Below are positions 10,401 to 21,350 of a stretch of 28,518 nt of DNA, piece after piece (position 1 is the first letter of the stretch; each line of letters opens with the position of its first letter). Under the pieces are notes generated by a model. That model was not told where the DNA came from and did not search any database. It worked only from the letters and a program-made list of their open reading frames with translations. The stretch is taken from contig JANBQC010000361.1 of NCBI GenBank assembly GCA_027576995.1, positions 1-28,518 of the forward strand, written 5' to 3'. This DNA comes from Dimargaris cristalligena. Taxonomy: Eukaryota; Kickxellomycota; Dimargaritomycetes; Dimargaritales; Dimargaritaceae. The translations under genes and the position numbers were made by a program.

Positions 10401-10489
10401 GCACCATGACTTATTCAGAATCGTATAAACAGGACATCAACTACAACCCCGAAGAACTGGATCCGGCCATTGGCGGCCTGTCTCTATAG
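7406..10489 (+). CDS. Clathrin-adaptor-type complex mu (medium) subunit, divergent, seven exons
   Basis: Exons 7406-7460, 7741-8396, 8519-8728, 8855-8972, 9108-9249, 9353-9944 and 10160-10489 all have GT-AG borders and matching phases, giving 700 residues. The N-terminus is longin-like: MGQLLVFTADGELLIGP, then FVYFLVDECIYLVVRM. A Ser/Pro-rich insert follows (about 7915-8215), then helices and the mu homology domain. Its marks are SLDLIETVHIQFDAVV joined to an EIKGVLSLRTDL strand, LHPSV, VPVLFRLF, and YPSLSFHIPKFTATGL followed by HRMVRTMTYSESY near the end, matching the closing strands of mu subunits. Mu subunits recognise sorting signals on cargo at Golgi or endosome membranes. Usual length is about 420-460, so inserts account for the excess. 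VLFRLF and the last strands remind me of AP-4 mu, but AP-3 and AP-5 are not excluded. Confidence 0.82.
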
Positions 10490-10720
10490 CCTTACCCCAT
10501 TTAATGCCATACATGAACCTCTCTCCGTACCCAGCTGTACATAATTGTATATATAATAGAAGTATCAATTGTAAACACTATCATTTGCTTCAGAGGAGGC
10601 GTGCAGCAGTTAGCTAGAAATGAAAAAAAAAATGGAGGCTGTTTCAGCCCAGCTGAAAAATGAAAGTGTATATATTCCATCATATATCCGCATGCAATCC
10701 CTGACCGATACGACCGTCGT

Positions 10721-12126
10721 CTACATTCCGTACTTTTGGCGAGCAAGCCGATCCACGAATGCGGGACAAATTAACTGTAGCCAGGGCACTACGGCAAAGT
10801 ACCCGGGGATATACACTTCCCGCTCCACGGTATTATCGGCGGCCCGGATAATACGGGCGGCACAGGCCTGGGGGGATAGTTTGCCCCGCTTGGAACCGGG
10901 GACGGGATGGGAACCGGTAGTGGGCATAAGCCCAGTGGTCTGCGAGTCTGAATCGGCCCGGGCGGATGGTTCTTCCAATGTCTGGCGATTCGGGACCGGT
11001 TCCGCAGTTGCCGAAATGTTAGGCGGAGAGGAGGAGGGGCGATTGGGATCGCTCTGATTGTCCACCGCCGTGTTCCGCAATTCGGTATCCACCGTACCGG
11101 GGCAAACGAGGCACACCGATATACGGGTGGTGGGCGCCAATTCCATGCGTAACGTATCGAAGAACCCGTGGAGGGCGTGTTTGCTCGCGGCGTAGAGGCC
11201 GCGGGTGGGGGTGCCCGACTTGCCGGCCGCCGATGAAACGACCAGCAACCGGCCGGCCGGGGCCAGTCCGAGGCGGGGTAGGACCACCGTGGTGGCGGCT
11301 ACCAGTCCGGTGACATTGGTGTTGAGCATATCCCGAACCCGGGCGGTCACCCAGGGAAGCCGGGCCTGAATGAGTGTCGGCGGAGTAAGACACCAAGGAG
11401 AAGGTTTTGGTGTCGCAGCTGATGTTGTTGGGGATGTAGTAGGAGTTGTTAGGGAATCGGCGGCGTAGGCTAAATCCACGAACGGTCGAACAGAGATAAC
11501 TCCGGCGCATAAAATAGCTGTATCGATGGGGGTATGTTTGTCGTCGTTGTCGTTGTCGGTCAACCAGGTGTCCAACGCGCGACTGAGTTGGGCTAAATCA
11601 GTATCAGAAGTTAGGTCAGCTACTTGGTAGGCCACCTGACTCAAAGGATTGCACTGCGTACACTCTTGGACTAATTGGCGGAGTCGGTCCTGTCGTCGGG
11701 CCACTAGAAGCAACCGGGCGCCGCGTTGGGCATACTGTAGGGCTGAAATATAGAATGCGACAAGGTACCGGAAGGAGGGGGTGGGGGTTAAAAAAATAAA
11801 TGGAATAAACAGTACGTTAATAAATTGAGGTGTTTGTATAGTTGAGCCTCGACTTGGTAGCAATGCCGGCCCGGTGGTGTTCAAATGGAGCACTCGATTG
11901 GGCCAAGAAGGAAAAGGGACTGTAGAGTGTTTTGGTTCTATCCCATTCTCTGTGCATTTAAAAGCGACTTACCTAGTTCCCGGCCGATTCCCGACGATGC
12001 GCCCAGAATGACGACTACTTCACCAGGTTGCCTAGCGCCCGCTCGCAATTGACCAGCCTTATACAATGAGCGGTATACATACCCTGTGGCAACGAGAAGG
12101 AGGGCCGGAATGAGGTAGTGGCCCAT
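10721..12126 (-). CDS. Membrane-anchored short-chain dehydrogenase/reductase (SDR, DHRS7/11-beta-HSD type)
   Basis: Exons 12126-11973 and 11742-10721 (minus strand) join in phase 1 across a 230-nt GTAAGT...CAG intron, giving 391 residues. The ATG at 12126 is preferred to a TTG just upstream. Residues 4-18 form an N-terminal membrane anchor. The Rossmann dinucleotide motif GASSGIG is at 42-48; Arg after strand 2 (VARRQDR) suggests NADP(H). The catalytic set is N194 (NTNVTG), S221/S222, Y235 and K239 (YAASK). The usual NAG after strand 4 is CAG (130-132). PGTVDTEL follows the active site. Two Thr/Ser/Pro-rich inserts (about 147-169 and 270-320) are unusual. Likely acts on a lipid, steroid or retinoid-type substrate at the ER; the substrate is not deducible. 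It is convergent with the mu gene, 231 bp apart. Confidence 0.88.
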
Positions 12127-12888
12127 GGTCAAGGCGAGTCGAATTAAGAAAAGAAGGATAGGAATGGCAGCAAATGTAGAGAGGAGGAACTCTTTGGATA
12201 TGAACCCGGGTTTAATTTAACCCCCCTAATCAAAAACCAACCCCCCCCTGTACTCTGTATTCCCTTTACCCCAACCCCTCATTACACAGGGCAAATTATA
12301 CAAAAAAGTCCACCAGGTTACATATCCTCACTTACTCAATTACAAGTCCTTTCCGGCACCCTTAATAACCAGCCATAAAGGCATTTCTACTATGATTACA
12401 GCAAATTTATTGGTTGACCATAGGTCATTCTAACCCTTCAAGTAAGGAGGTGGTAAAAATATCAACTGGTCTGGGTTTAGTAATGCAAACGTATGGTATA
12501 CAAATGAACTATCACAATAATAACCGCATCTCAACAAATGAGTGCTCACATTTATCTGATAATGCTATTGCGTTATCACGAATCCTGTGGGATATATTGC
12601 GATAATCAGTGGGTGGTAAGCGAATACAAAAACCAATACGAATAAGGACAGTGACGTATAAATGAAGTCGAAGGGAGAGTGTTATGGCACTAAAAAACAC
12701 CTTGAACTAAAATAGCGCCAGACAAACTTGGGGTGGTTATACATGAGTGGTGGTATTAAATAGACGAATAGGTAAGCAAAACCCTTGGTATAGGAGGTCC
12801 GGAGGGAAGGTTGCAATGGAACGAAACTGGGGGGAATAGCCCCCGAGATTGGTAAGTTTACGCACTAGTAAAATCAATCCTGGTGAAT
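12127..12888. other. Intergenic region, upstream of the SDR gene, with GATA-type sites
   Basis: About 760 nt between the SDR start and the 3' end of the NmrA-like gene, both on the minus strand. No gene is visible: ORFs of about 60 codons on both strands overlap each other and have no protein character. The notable element is the TGATAA/TTATCA palindrome at 12557-12578, with a further GATAA at 12601-12605. Confidence 0.5.
12557..12578. promoter_or_regulatory. Imperfect palindrome formed by two opposed GATA sites
   Basis: The 22-nt element begins TGATAA and ends TTATCA; only two base pairs of the palindrome are mismatched. HGATAR is the core bound by fungal GATA factors, and two inverted cores 22 bp end to end would suit a dimer or two zinc fingers. 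It lies about 430 bp upstream of the SDR start. The sites are seen; the factor and its function are inferred. Confidence 0.35.
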
Positions 12889-14839
12889 TTAGCGGGCGTC
12901 TAAAAACGGGTGCAGGAAATCGGACCGTTTTTTACTCAAGAAAGTGCCCAGCGATTCCGGTTCCCGTCCCAATACCCGCCCCAGATCGCCGGTGATGAGA
13001 TCGAACCGGCTACGCCGCGCCATTTCGTAGATTTCCAGGACAAATTCAATATCGAACGCCCCGATTAATTTGATGGGGTGGGTGGGTGGATGCTGATGAT
13101 GATCCAAGTGGTTTAGCAGGCTTCCCTCGCGCGGGGACGCCAGTGCGGACGAGAACCGATCGGTGGGAAGATCGAGGAGGAGGTGGTCGCCCCCGCTACC
13201 GCCGCCACCGGTGACCTCGTTGGTGGGTGCGGAAGTAGCCGAAGCGGTTGGAACGAGCCACCGGCGGGCGGTGAATAATACCGCGGAAGGGGGAGTCACA
13301 GAGAGGCCCGCCGCGTCATTATTATCGGCCAACTGTCGACGGCCCAGGGCCGCTACCGCCCGCGGTAGAGTGCGTTGGGGAATGGGGACGGGGGAACTTT
13401 CCACCGACGGCGACAAGGAGGCCGAGAGGGACGAAGAAGCCGACGAGCCGGAGTCGGAATCGCAATGGGGGACCGTTAGGGTCAAGGGCTGCGGGTCCAC
13501 TGCCCCAGCCCCGGCCTTGGGTAAATGCTCCGACTTGGTGGCCCACGGGGTCCGTCGCACGAGGAGGTGCTGGTGTTGTTGGTCCAATAAAAACTGGGAG
13601 GTCGAATCCAATGAAGTATGGCGGAACTCGATGGGCTTTTGCAGTGTTTGGCTGGCCACCTGGGTCATCCAGTGACCGGTCATAAGGTCCGATCCAGTAA
13701 AATTGAAGGTCCGGCGGTAGGACTGGGCGCCACCGCCGCCCGGGCCGGTGTGCACGAAAGAAGCCATTTGATCAAGGATTTTCAGAATCGCAATAGCCAC
13801 GTCCCGGAGTCGGACGGGAGCCATGTAGCCGGCCCGAATGGGCAGGGCCAGGTGGGACTGGGTCTGGATTTGGCTTTGGTGCAAGTAGAGATACTCCATA
13901 TACCAACCGGTCCGCACGATGGCCCAATTTAATGGCGGACGGGTAAGAGCCGGCCCCGAGTGAGTAGATGATGATGAGGTGGTAGCAGTAGCAGTCGTAG
14001 TCGTAGTAGTGGGGGAATAATGGGCGTTCTCCAACTCCCTCAAAGCCAGCTCCAGTCGTCGGTACTGGCTTAAATATTTGGAGTTGGTCTGTTGATTACA
14101 AATCGACGACCACAGCAGGATGTTGGGTACGTGACAGGCCCGACAGGCTTCCATCCATTGCAGAGTATGGCCGACCCGGTTTAGTTGGGCGGACGGCACA
14201 ATAAGTACGTAGTCCATGGCCCGAAGGGTATCGGAGAGCATGCCCGTCCATGCCGGAAGAACGGAGTCGGTTTCCCCGGCGGGGGGCTGCTGGGAAGGCC
14301 AAGGGGCCGAGGCACTGCACTCGACCACGTGGGCCCCCCACTGGGCCAGGACTCGGGCCTGGGTCGAGTGGCCATCGGGTAACCCCACGAAGAGCTCCAG
14401 GCCCGTGGCCAGAACGGGGTCTAGGGGGGTAGTTTCGTCACCGCGGTGGCGCGGGTAATCTGCCAGGAATTGGAGAATGTACTGGGCTATCTTGAAGCCT
14501 GGGGGGTCGATGCCATGGTGATAACCGGGGGGATTCGGGGTTGATAAAAGGGGGTAAATTTGGATATGGAAAAGGAAAGGGATGGGATGGGCGTTAGTGA
14601 TCGACGGAAAGACAATGGGGCCAGGGAGAAGAATAATAGGGGGGAAGTCAGTAGTCACGGACGGTGGCCCGATTCATGTCCCGATTAAACGATGGATAAA
14701 GTGATTCACCCGGCCATCCCATCTGATTGATTGATACAGCCGGTTTAGAAATGTCAGGGGGGAGGGACGGTGCTGAAAAGTTGTTGTGCTAGTTACCTGT
14801 ATATTCGTGGGCCGAAGTGATAAACAGTTTGGGCGCCAT
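12889..14839 (-). CDS. NmrA-like NAD(P)-binding Rossmann protein (atypical SDR)
   Basis: Exons 14839-14797 and 14498-12889 (minus strand) join in phase 1 across a 298-nt intron, giving 550 residues. Strand 1 reads KLFITSAHEYTGFKIAQYIL, where the usual glycine-rich TGATGxxG is degenerate. Family marks follow: MDYVLIVPSAQLNRVGHTLQ then IDA-like helix, VPNILLWSS, AIVRTGWYMEYL, APVRLRDVAIAIL, FNFTGSDLMTGHWMTQVAS, and a C-terminal FDLITGDLGRVLGREPESL resembling the TGRPPRSFEEF ending of NmrA/YtfG-type proteins. NmrA-like proteins bind NAD(P) as redox sensors or act as reductases. Ser/Thr-rich inserts near 13930-14020 and 13370-13470 lengthen it well beyond the usual 300 residues. The missing glycines suggest weak or altered cofactor binding. 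No regulation is visible. Confidence 0.78.
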
Positions 14840-17800
14840 GACGATGAGCAAGTGATAGGCTGTTGGAGTGAACGAGGGCGGTTCAGATACGCGTTGATAA
14901 ATAATCAGGGGTGAATAAGCAAAGCCAGAAAGAGAAGGTGAGAGGAATGCGTCACTAGAGATGATTAAAGGCCGCGGTGGAGGATGGGGGCAGAAGGAAT
15001 TGTAGAATTGGCAATACGAGTCCACTGAAGCAGCATGGGTATTCTAGGTGGGATTTAGCCGATTTTAGACGGATCGGGGTTTAATGGCGGATGCAGGTTG
15101 ATTTCAACTGATAGGTTCGGCCGGGGGAAGAACCGAGGGGACAGCCGGAATGTAATGCCAGAATACGAGACAACAGGGAGTGTGTGGGTTAGTGAAGGCC
15201 ATTCAGTCCAGGTAAGCCACGCTTGGGCAAGATCAGTTTTAATGACGAGAGCTATTATCTGATTTAAATTCACCCGGGTGGGGGACCCTCATACACACAC
15301 GTATATCACCGTGAATAGGCAGCACAAACCACCCCTTTTCCCAGGTCCTCTGCTTCTCTTGTCTGGACGAGGGGAGGGGCGCCGGTGGTGGTGGTTATTC
15401 GATGGGGTGAGGTGAAATCGGGCCACCGACATCATTAACCATGTCCCTAAGAGTGCAGGTACCGTGCACCGTTCATACCCAGCCCAATTCTCACCCAAGA
15501 AGCCATGTGACCCAAACCACAGTTCAGGGGGAGGTGATAATAGTATGAGCCCGGTGTACTGGAAGAACCGTATGAGCAAAATTGTCGACTGGAAATGAGA
15601 GGATGCAGTTGAGTTGATTAATGTACCGAATGGCTGGCTGGTGGAGAAAAAGGAGGAATACACAAGGGGTGGATACCAGGCGGGAACGAATAGTACAGTC
15701 GGTCTGCCACGGATTCTCAGCGCCATCGTTGTTCACACCTAACACACACACCAACCATACACATTCGACAACCACACATCACACGCACCCGCCCATCCAG
15801 GCCCGCCCCCCAATATAGTAGAACGTATTCCCAAATGCTCCGACGGTTGGGGTCTACCGGGGGGCGATGTACTTCAAGGTACAACAACAACAATAGTGAA
15901 ACGCCCCACCACCACCGCCCCAACTCTATACAGTCGGGGCTGAAACTGCATCCGTCCAAGATACAAAAAGCCCAGCGGGCCTAGTATATTTACCTGATTC
16001 CACACCAATAAGGAATTCGCCCTTAGGGTGCCACTAAGTTCTAGTTATATTTGGGGAAGACGCGGTCGGGACGACAATAACGACGTAGACAGCGGCGAAA
16101 GGGTCGAGATAAGAGGGGAGGAACCCGGGATACTATATACTCGGCCTGCAAGCGGCGAAGAAAGCGGGAATAAAATGAAATAACCCGGATTAACAGTCAC
16201 GGTCGGGTGTAAAGGTTTAATATAAAGTAATCACGCCAATGGGTGTGAAACGCCAGGGTCCGGTTGGAGCCAATAACCAACGAAATACGTATATATCTAT
16301 ATATCTGAAGGGCCAATGAACTATAGTCCAAGCAAAAATGGGGGAGAGTGTGTGTCTGTTTTTGGGCTGGACAGGTGAGCAAGGTTGTCCAATAGCTAAA
16401 AAAGGGAATAATACAAACAGCGCAGTATAAAACGGGGGAAACAGGTGGTGAAGCGCTGCTAAGGGCCACGCCAGAGTGACTGCGCACAGGAGAGGGTGAG
16501 AAGACTATTGTAGGTAGCACGGGTAAAGGGGAGCGAGCGGGGCATCTTTTATAGCCCGACCAAGTGGTGTATAAGCCTAGGAGGAGGAGGGGGATGAAGA
16601 AGGAGATTCGCCGGAACAGGGGCAGTCCCGGGCAATCCCCTTAATTCATGTATCCAAACAGCCGACCCCAAACGGGGCGCCGCTATTTCCAGTCCCACCG
16701 GCCCAGTTTAAATGCCCCACCGAGGTCCATCCGTCTTCACTGCACTGCACTTCACTTTGCGGTCTAGGCTAGGCCAGTTAATCACCCCCCCTTTGGCCGG
16801 TATTGTTCAGCAAGGTGCCCCCCTCTCCATTTACCTTGGACCTTCCTTATCAAACCCGGTGGTGGTGAGGGATGTGGGTTGATGCAGTTCTGCCAAGTCG
16901 CTGCATGCCCTACCGACATACCAAGTCGGGATGGATAGGGATGAAATATAAAACATGATAAATCCAAGGAAAAAGGCAGCGCGGAGAAGGGGCGCCCCAT
17001 CATAGTCTACACCATTAGACCCTACAGGAGGTCTTCAATGGCACTATACACAATCTCCACCCTACCATTCCATTTGGGCATTCTTCGTCATTTGTTTTTA
17101 CAGTGGATATACGGGGGGAGGCTGTATTGTCCGGGCGCCGCACTAAATATTAGGAACCGCCCAATGCATCTCTGAATATTCTAACCGAAGCTTGGCGGCG
17201 GTCTAGCCTAGAAACTGACCAATCCCGCCAGCAGTTTCCAGCGTCCATTCTGGCTCTGACCATCCCGGGTAAAGTTGGAAGCAGCGAAGGAGGGGGGGGT
17301 ATATACTACACACTGGGTTAGACGATAACGTCCAGGTTATTATAGCCCAGCCGTTACTCACTGGGAGGAGGGGTGGGTATTCGTAAATAGGGCTCCACGA
17401 TGTACATCCGGGCTCTAGAATATGGTCTAGCATTCCCTCTTCTCTTTCTTCCTGGTTTGGTATTGGCCAAATGAAGCGCGGTACACGCATGTACGTAGAT
17501 GGGCTATATATATTCGCTTCTTGCCATGCATATCCCGTCTTCCATATAGAGCGACGGGGAAGTGTGTATAAGCCATGGTTTATCCGCTGGAACCTCTCCT
17601 ACAATACTACTACCCCTCGCTAGGCAGGTTTGGGAGGGTGGGCTGGTAGTATTTTTGGTATGATTGTGGCCGCTAATGGTAGAAAAAAACGCCAATCCTT
17701 TCTCCTCCCACCTTCTCAATAAACCACTGTATCTATATCACTTACCTAAACCTATTTACAATGGCCATCTTCCACCATAGCGGTGTCGGTATGGGATGGT

Positions 17801-19297
17801 TGGTACGCCTCCGGTGCCTCCGTTTCCCGTAGAGCAGAGTGGCTTGATAATTTTTGGGAGCACCGTGGTGCCCAGAGCCCAATCGAACCTGCCAGTAGAC
17901 TGGCGGATGATCATAAAAGGTATCTTTTAACCCTTTTAAATTTAGCCGTTTGTAGATGGGCTTAGAGACGGGAAACGATGCTATTTTCCATCGGCCATCG
18001 TCACCTGAAAGGCCTAAAGTGGAACATGCCAAGGCGGAGACGGGCTGCTGTCCCCTCCCCTCTGGCCAGGTTTATCAAGTCACCCGGTCCTAAACCACGG
18101 CATCGCAGGGCGTGGATCTCGTTCACTTGCGCCTTGGTCTTTGATCCGCCTGCCTATATTGGCTGCTTGAGCTCGGGAATCTTTCAGCTGCAATTTTAGG
18201 AGATGTATACTAAGTCCGGGTGGGTTTTTCAAACACACTCCCCGCCACCTTGCACTACCATTGAGCCAGCTCCCCTACCTCAACAGCCAATAGTACCCGA
18301 GCGTATAGTGGGGTGTGTGGTGAAGGAGAGGATCCAGGGTTCTCAGGGGTAATTTCGCCATTTTGAGCCCACGTTGACCTTCCTATACCTCTGCCTGTAA
18401 TCCCCAAGGCTCTCTCTCTCTCTTTCTATTCGGCTGCACATCACGGGAACTCCTTCCCCCACTTTCGGTGGGGTGTTAAACCATAAGTGTAAGACAAAAG
18501 AGAAAAAGCGCCCCCTCCCGAATCGCACACCAACGGGGACGGTTGGGCGGCATTATACGGACCCATTACCCGCATCCATCTGACCACCCTCTGTTGATGT
18601 TGTTACACGGCCCGGTCGATACTGTGCATGTTTTGTCGACATGGCTAATGTCTCCCCTTCCCATTTGTTGCCATGTCGCTTGCATGCAGAGAGAGAGAGA
18701 GGGGCCTTGGAGGAGGTCCAGTGGCCGTCGGCATCATGTCACCTGGGAAATTAATACTAGTAAACCAAAAAGGCAAGTGGGTTCAAATTCGAGTTCACGT
18801 GGGGGGAGAGGGGATGTAGTATCGGTCAACCTGGTGATTTATACACACCCCTTCTCCCCCCACCGAATCACTCGAGTTAATAAAAATGAGGCAGTGTAGA
18901 GCAGACTGTTTAGATGACGAGCCCTCCTCCTCCTCTTCGGTGCCGTGGTGTTCTAGAGATATTACAGTCTCCCCTGCATTAAGTAATTCCACCACCGGGT
19001 GACCTTCTGCAATTACCCAAATTAGCGATGTCACCTAAACGAATAGCCGGCCAGTTGGCCCTATTCAGCCGTGGCCACCTTCTACGAAACGTCGTCCTTT
19101 TATTTACTAGTGATATCAATGACCCTTTATTTTATTTATTTATTATTTTTATTTTTTTACTCCGTAAATCTCGGCACATTCCCCTTCTCTGGAAATAAAA
19201 ACGTAAGGGCTGTCGCATTGCCACCCCTATTCTCCGTTTGCCGGTAATTAGTCGTGCGAAGCGAGTCACATTGCTCACCCACACCAAGCCAAAGTGC
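14840..19297. other. 4.4-kb stretch with no convincing gene
   Basis: ORFs of 60-145 codons occur on both strands, but none shows a recognisable domain, steady coding character or joining exons. Visible simple-sequence features are CA-rich DNA near 15735-15790, CT repeats near 18408-18424 and GA repeats near 18688-18703. The stretch next to 14840 is presumably the NmrA-like gene promoter. No tRNA or rRNA was found. The region may hold diverged short-exon genes that cannot be seen by eye. Confidence 0.45.
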
Positions 19298-20295
19298 ATG
19301 CGCATGCCAACGCCCGTCTCCCCTACACCAAAAAATAGCAACAAAAATAATATATATAAAACAGGTGCAGTGAGGTCTCAAGATACACGGCGTTCCATAC
19401 CACCACTACCACCCCATAATGTAACTAGGCCCCTCATGTGAGGGTGAACGTGGTGGGTATATACGTTGGGCCACCACCTCAACCAGTTAAACAAGGTATT
19501 ATTTTGGATGCGGGCGGGCCAACGGCAGCCAAACCCCTCTCGCCACCGGAACTCGCAAGTCCCGGCCTCTATGTAGAGGTAACAGGGTCCGTCGGAAATC
19601 GATGCCCGGGGGAGGGGCGGTTAGGGGTTCAGCAATACCGCAATGCATTCCCGCTTACTCTTACCCCGCTACTCAACGACTTCAATATATATTACATTGC
19701 TTCTCGAATTTATGCCAAAAGACAGTCTCACGCCGGGGGTGCTCCTGCTTCTACCGCTGTCATTGGATTGGCATTCTGGTTTAAACCCCGGGAAATAGGG
19801 TGTGGTAATCCCGGGGATTTTAAGCATTTAAAATAATGGCTATTTGGGGTTACTGTAATCCGGCATTTCCAGTCCAATAGAGCGGACACAGGGGGCAAAT
19901 GGATACACGTTGACAGTCACTGGTTTATGGTAAACGGATTAGTTCGGTCGAAATTGATGGCCGGGCGGACCCGGCACAGTCAGCCGATGCCTGCATCCAA
20001 GACTGACCTTCGCACACTGCTAGTGAACGACCGGCTGTATAGTGTAAAAGTGTCCAGCTTTTCCGTCGAACTCCCGAATCGACGCGGGATGGCGATTCTG
20101 GAGGTATGTTTTAATCTTCAATGACTATGTAGTTAGCTTGCGTAGGTTGGTCTGATAAACACCGTTATATGAATCCATTTTTAGAGACTGTTTCCATCCC
20201 TATGGGTCAAATCGACACTGGCAAACCATACAATAAGTCGGGATATTTCAATCCACATGCATATTAAACTAATGCATAGGGCGGCTTGTGGCTAA
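19298..20295 (+). CDS. Possible four-exon orphan gene (256 aa)
   Basis: Exons 19298-19369, 19429-19804, 19892-20103 and 20185-20295 keep reading phase across GT-AG introns of 59, 87 and 81 nt; the third intron (GTATGT...TTTTTAG) is the best supported. One frame is open over 19429-20124 except for a single TAA at 19834, which the second intron would remove. The product contains LLNDFNIYYIASRIYAKRQ, GGKWIHVDSHWFMVNG, DRLYSVKVSSFSVELPN and RLFPSLWVKSTLANHTISRD. Alternating polar and hydrophobic residues suggest beta-strands, but I recognise no family. The first exon and ATG are the weakest part. The alternative is a decayed gene whose TAA is a real mutation. Protein-like fragments in other frames continue to about 20973 without consistent joins. 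Confidence 0.38.
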
Positions 20296-21350
20296 GAATA
20301 TCCTTGTCCCTACGAGTGTAATTCTTTTTAGCGTGATTGTACACCCATACAACAATGCTGGGATTTATTGTATCAACCCTGAAAATCAGGAATGTGGCGG
20401 CTAGTATACTTGGATCCAAGGCTTCGAGGGCATCCTTTGTAACGACGAACCTAATCGATCCTGCCTAGGACATAGAACGGGCCGCGCCGCCTTGCCATTA
20501 TATTATTTATTACATTGGGGTAGGCGAAAGTGTGACCAGGGAGGCTTCAGTTGAATGTAATGGACATGGTATATAATTACCTGGTGATCAAAGTGCATTC
20601 CAGCGGGTATAATGTGGTGAAACCGACGCCTCTTTGGTACAGCCGCCAGAAACTCTGATTTATCAAGCAACCAAGACCAGCCAAAACGCGCCCCACTCCA
20701 GGTACAACGAGAGGGCTCTTGATCCCCTTCTATTCAACTTTTTTATCTTTTTTTGCCCCCTCCTCCCCCGATGCATTATATGCCCTTATACCGCGAATAA
20801 TACAAAGGTGGTGCGTCGTTGGAGCATTATGGGATCTCGTGATGGTGGCTCATGATTGAGGTTACGAAGGAGAGTTGGTTGCATCGGACTCTGACTAACC
20901 ACAGCGCCCACTTGATTCGGTATTTACGTTTGGGAAACCCAACTCCGTCGAGATAAATATCGGTTATCTATAAAAGCCGCTGGTGTCGCAATCTTATCGT
21001 CGGTATACTGCGCTAATTGAAACCATAAGTTGAAAATTACTCCCATGCTAAGTGTGGGCTCTTTTACCATTAGGAAACTATTCGTCTAAATTTGCCGTTC
21101 TTTCACTTAGTGACACCCCCCCCCCCACTACGCTTTCCGCCTAACCCAGTCTGTCTCCTCCTGGAACCCTGGGCCTTCTATTTGATCCAGCTCCTTTCCC
21201 TTCACATTTTTACGCCAACCGAGCTATATTCGACTGCGACTCGCTTATTAATTTATAAATACTTCGGACAGCAACTCCACATCCACCCCTGATTATAATT
21301 TCTGGTTCGCGGCTCCGACCTTTTCAAACCCCACTTGCTTGTATCCCATC
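20296..21350. other. Intergenic region with protein-like fragments and a poly-C run; promoter of the membrane-protein gene
   Basis: Several short open stretches follow AG dinucleotides (about 20332-20400, 20550-20656 and 20905-20973), but they cannot be joined in phase. They may be relics of the preceding gene or chance. An 11-nt C run is at 21116-21126. Nothing else is recognised. Confidence 0.35.
21252..21261 (+). promoter_or_regulatory. TATA-like element of the four-helix membrane-protein gene
   Basis: TTTATAAATA lies 90 bp upstream of the ATG at 21351 on the coding strand, a usual spacing for a TATA-type fungal promoter with a short leader. It rests on motif and position only. Confidence 0.4.

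Noticed and set aside
11019..11510. 163-codon ORF on the same strand as the SDR but another frame
   Set aside because: The SDR frame carries the catalytic motifs; this is a GC-driven shadow.
13163..13675. 170-codon plus-strand ORF antisense to the NmrA-like gene
   Set aside because: Low-complexity Arg/Gly-rich shadow of a Ser/Pro-rich coding stretch.
15289..15726. 145-codon minus-strand ORF
   Set aside because: Composition is irregular, no domain, no joining exons; plausibly chance in a gene-poor stretch.
16197..16520. 107-codon minus-strand ORF with hydrophobic parts
   Set aside because: No convincing ATG or family pattern; the hydrophobic parts come from pyrimidine-rich DNA.
17742..18032. 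Overlapping plus and minus ORFs of about 60-96 codons
   Set aside because: Both strands are open, neither with a motif; no splice partners were found.
18781..18793. Sequence like a tRNA B box (GGTTCAAATTC)
   Set aside because: No A box, anticodon arm or acceptor stem fits around it.
18543..18899. 118-codon plus-strand ORF
   Set aside because: Includes GA-repeat-encoded residues and no recognisable sequence.
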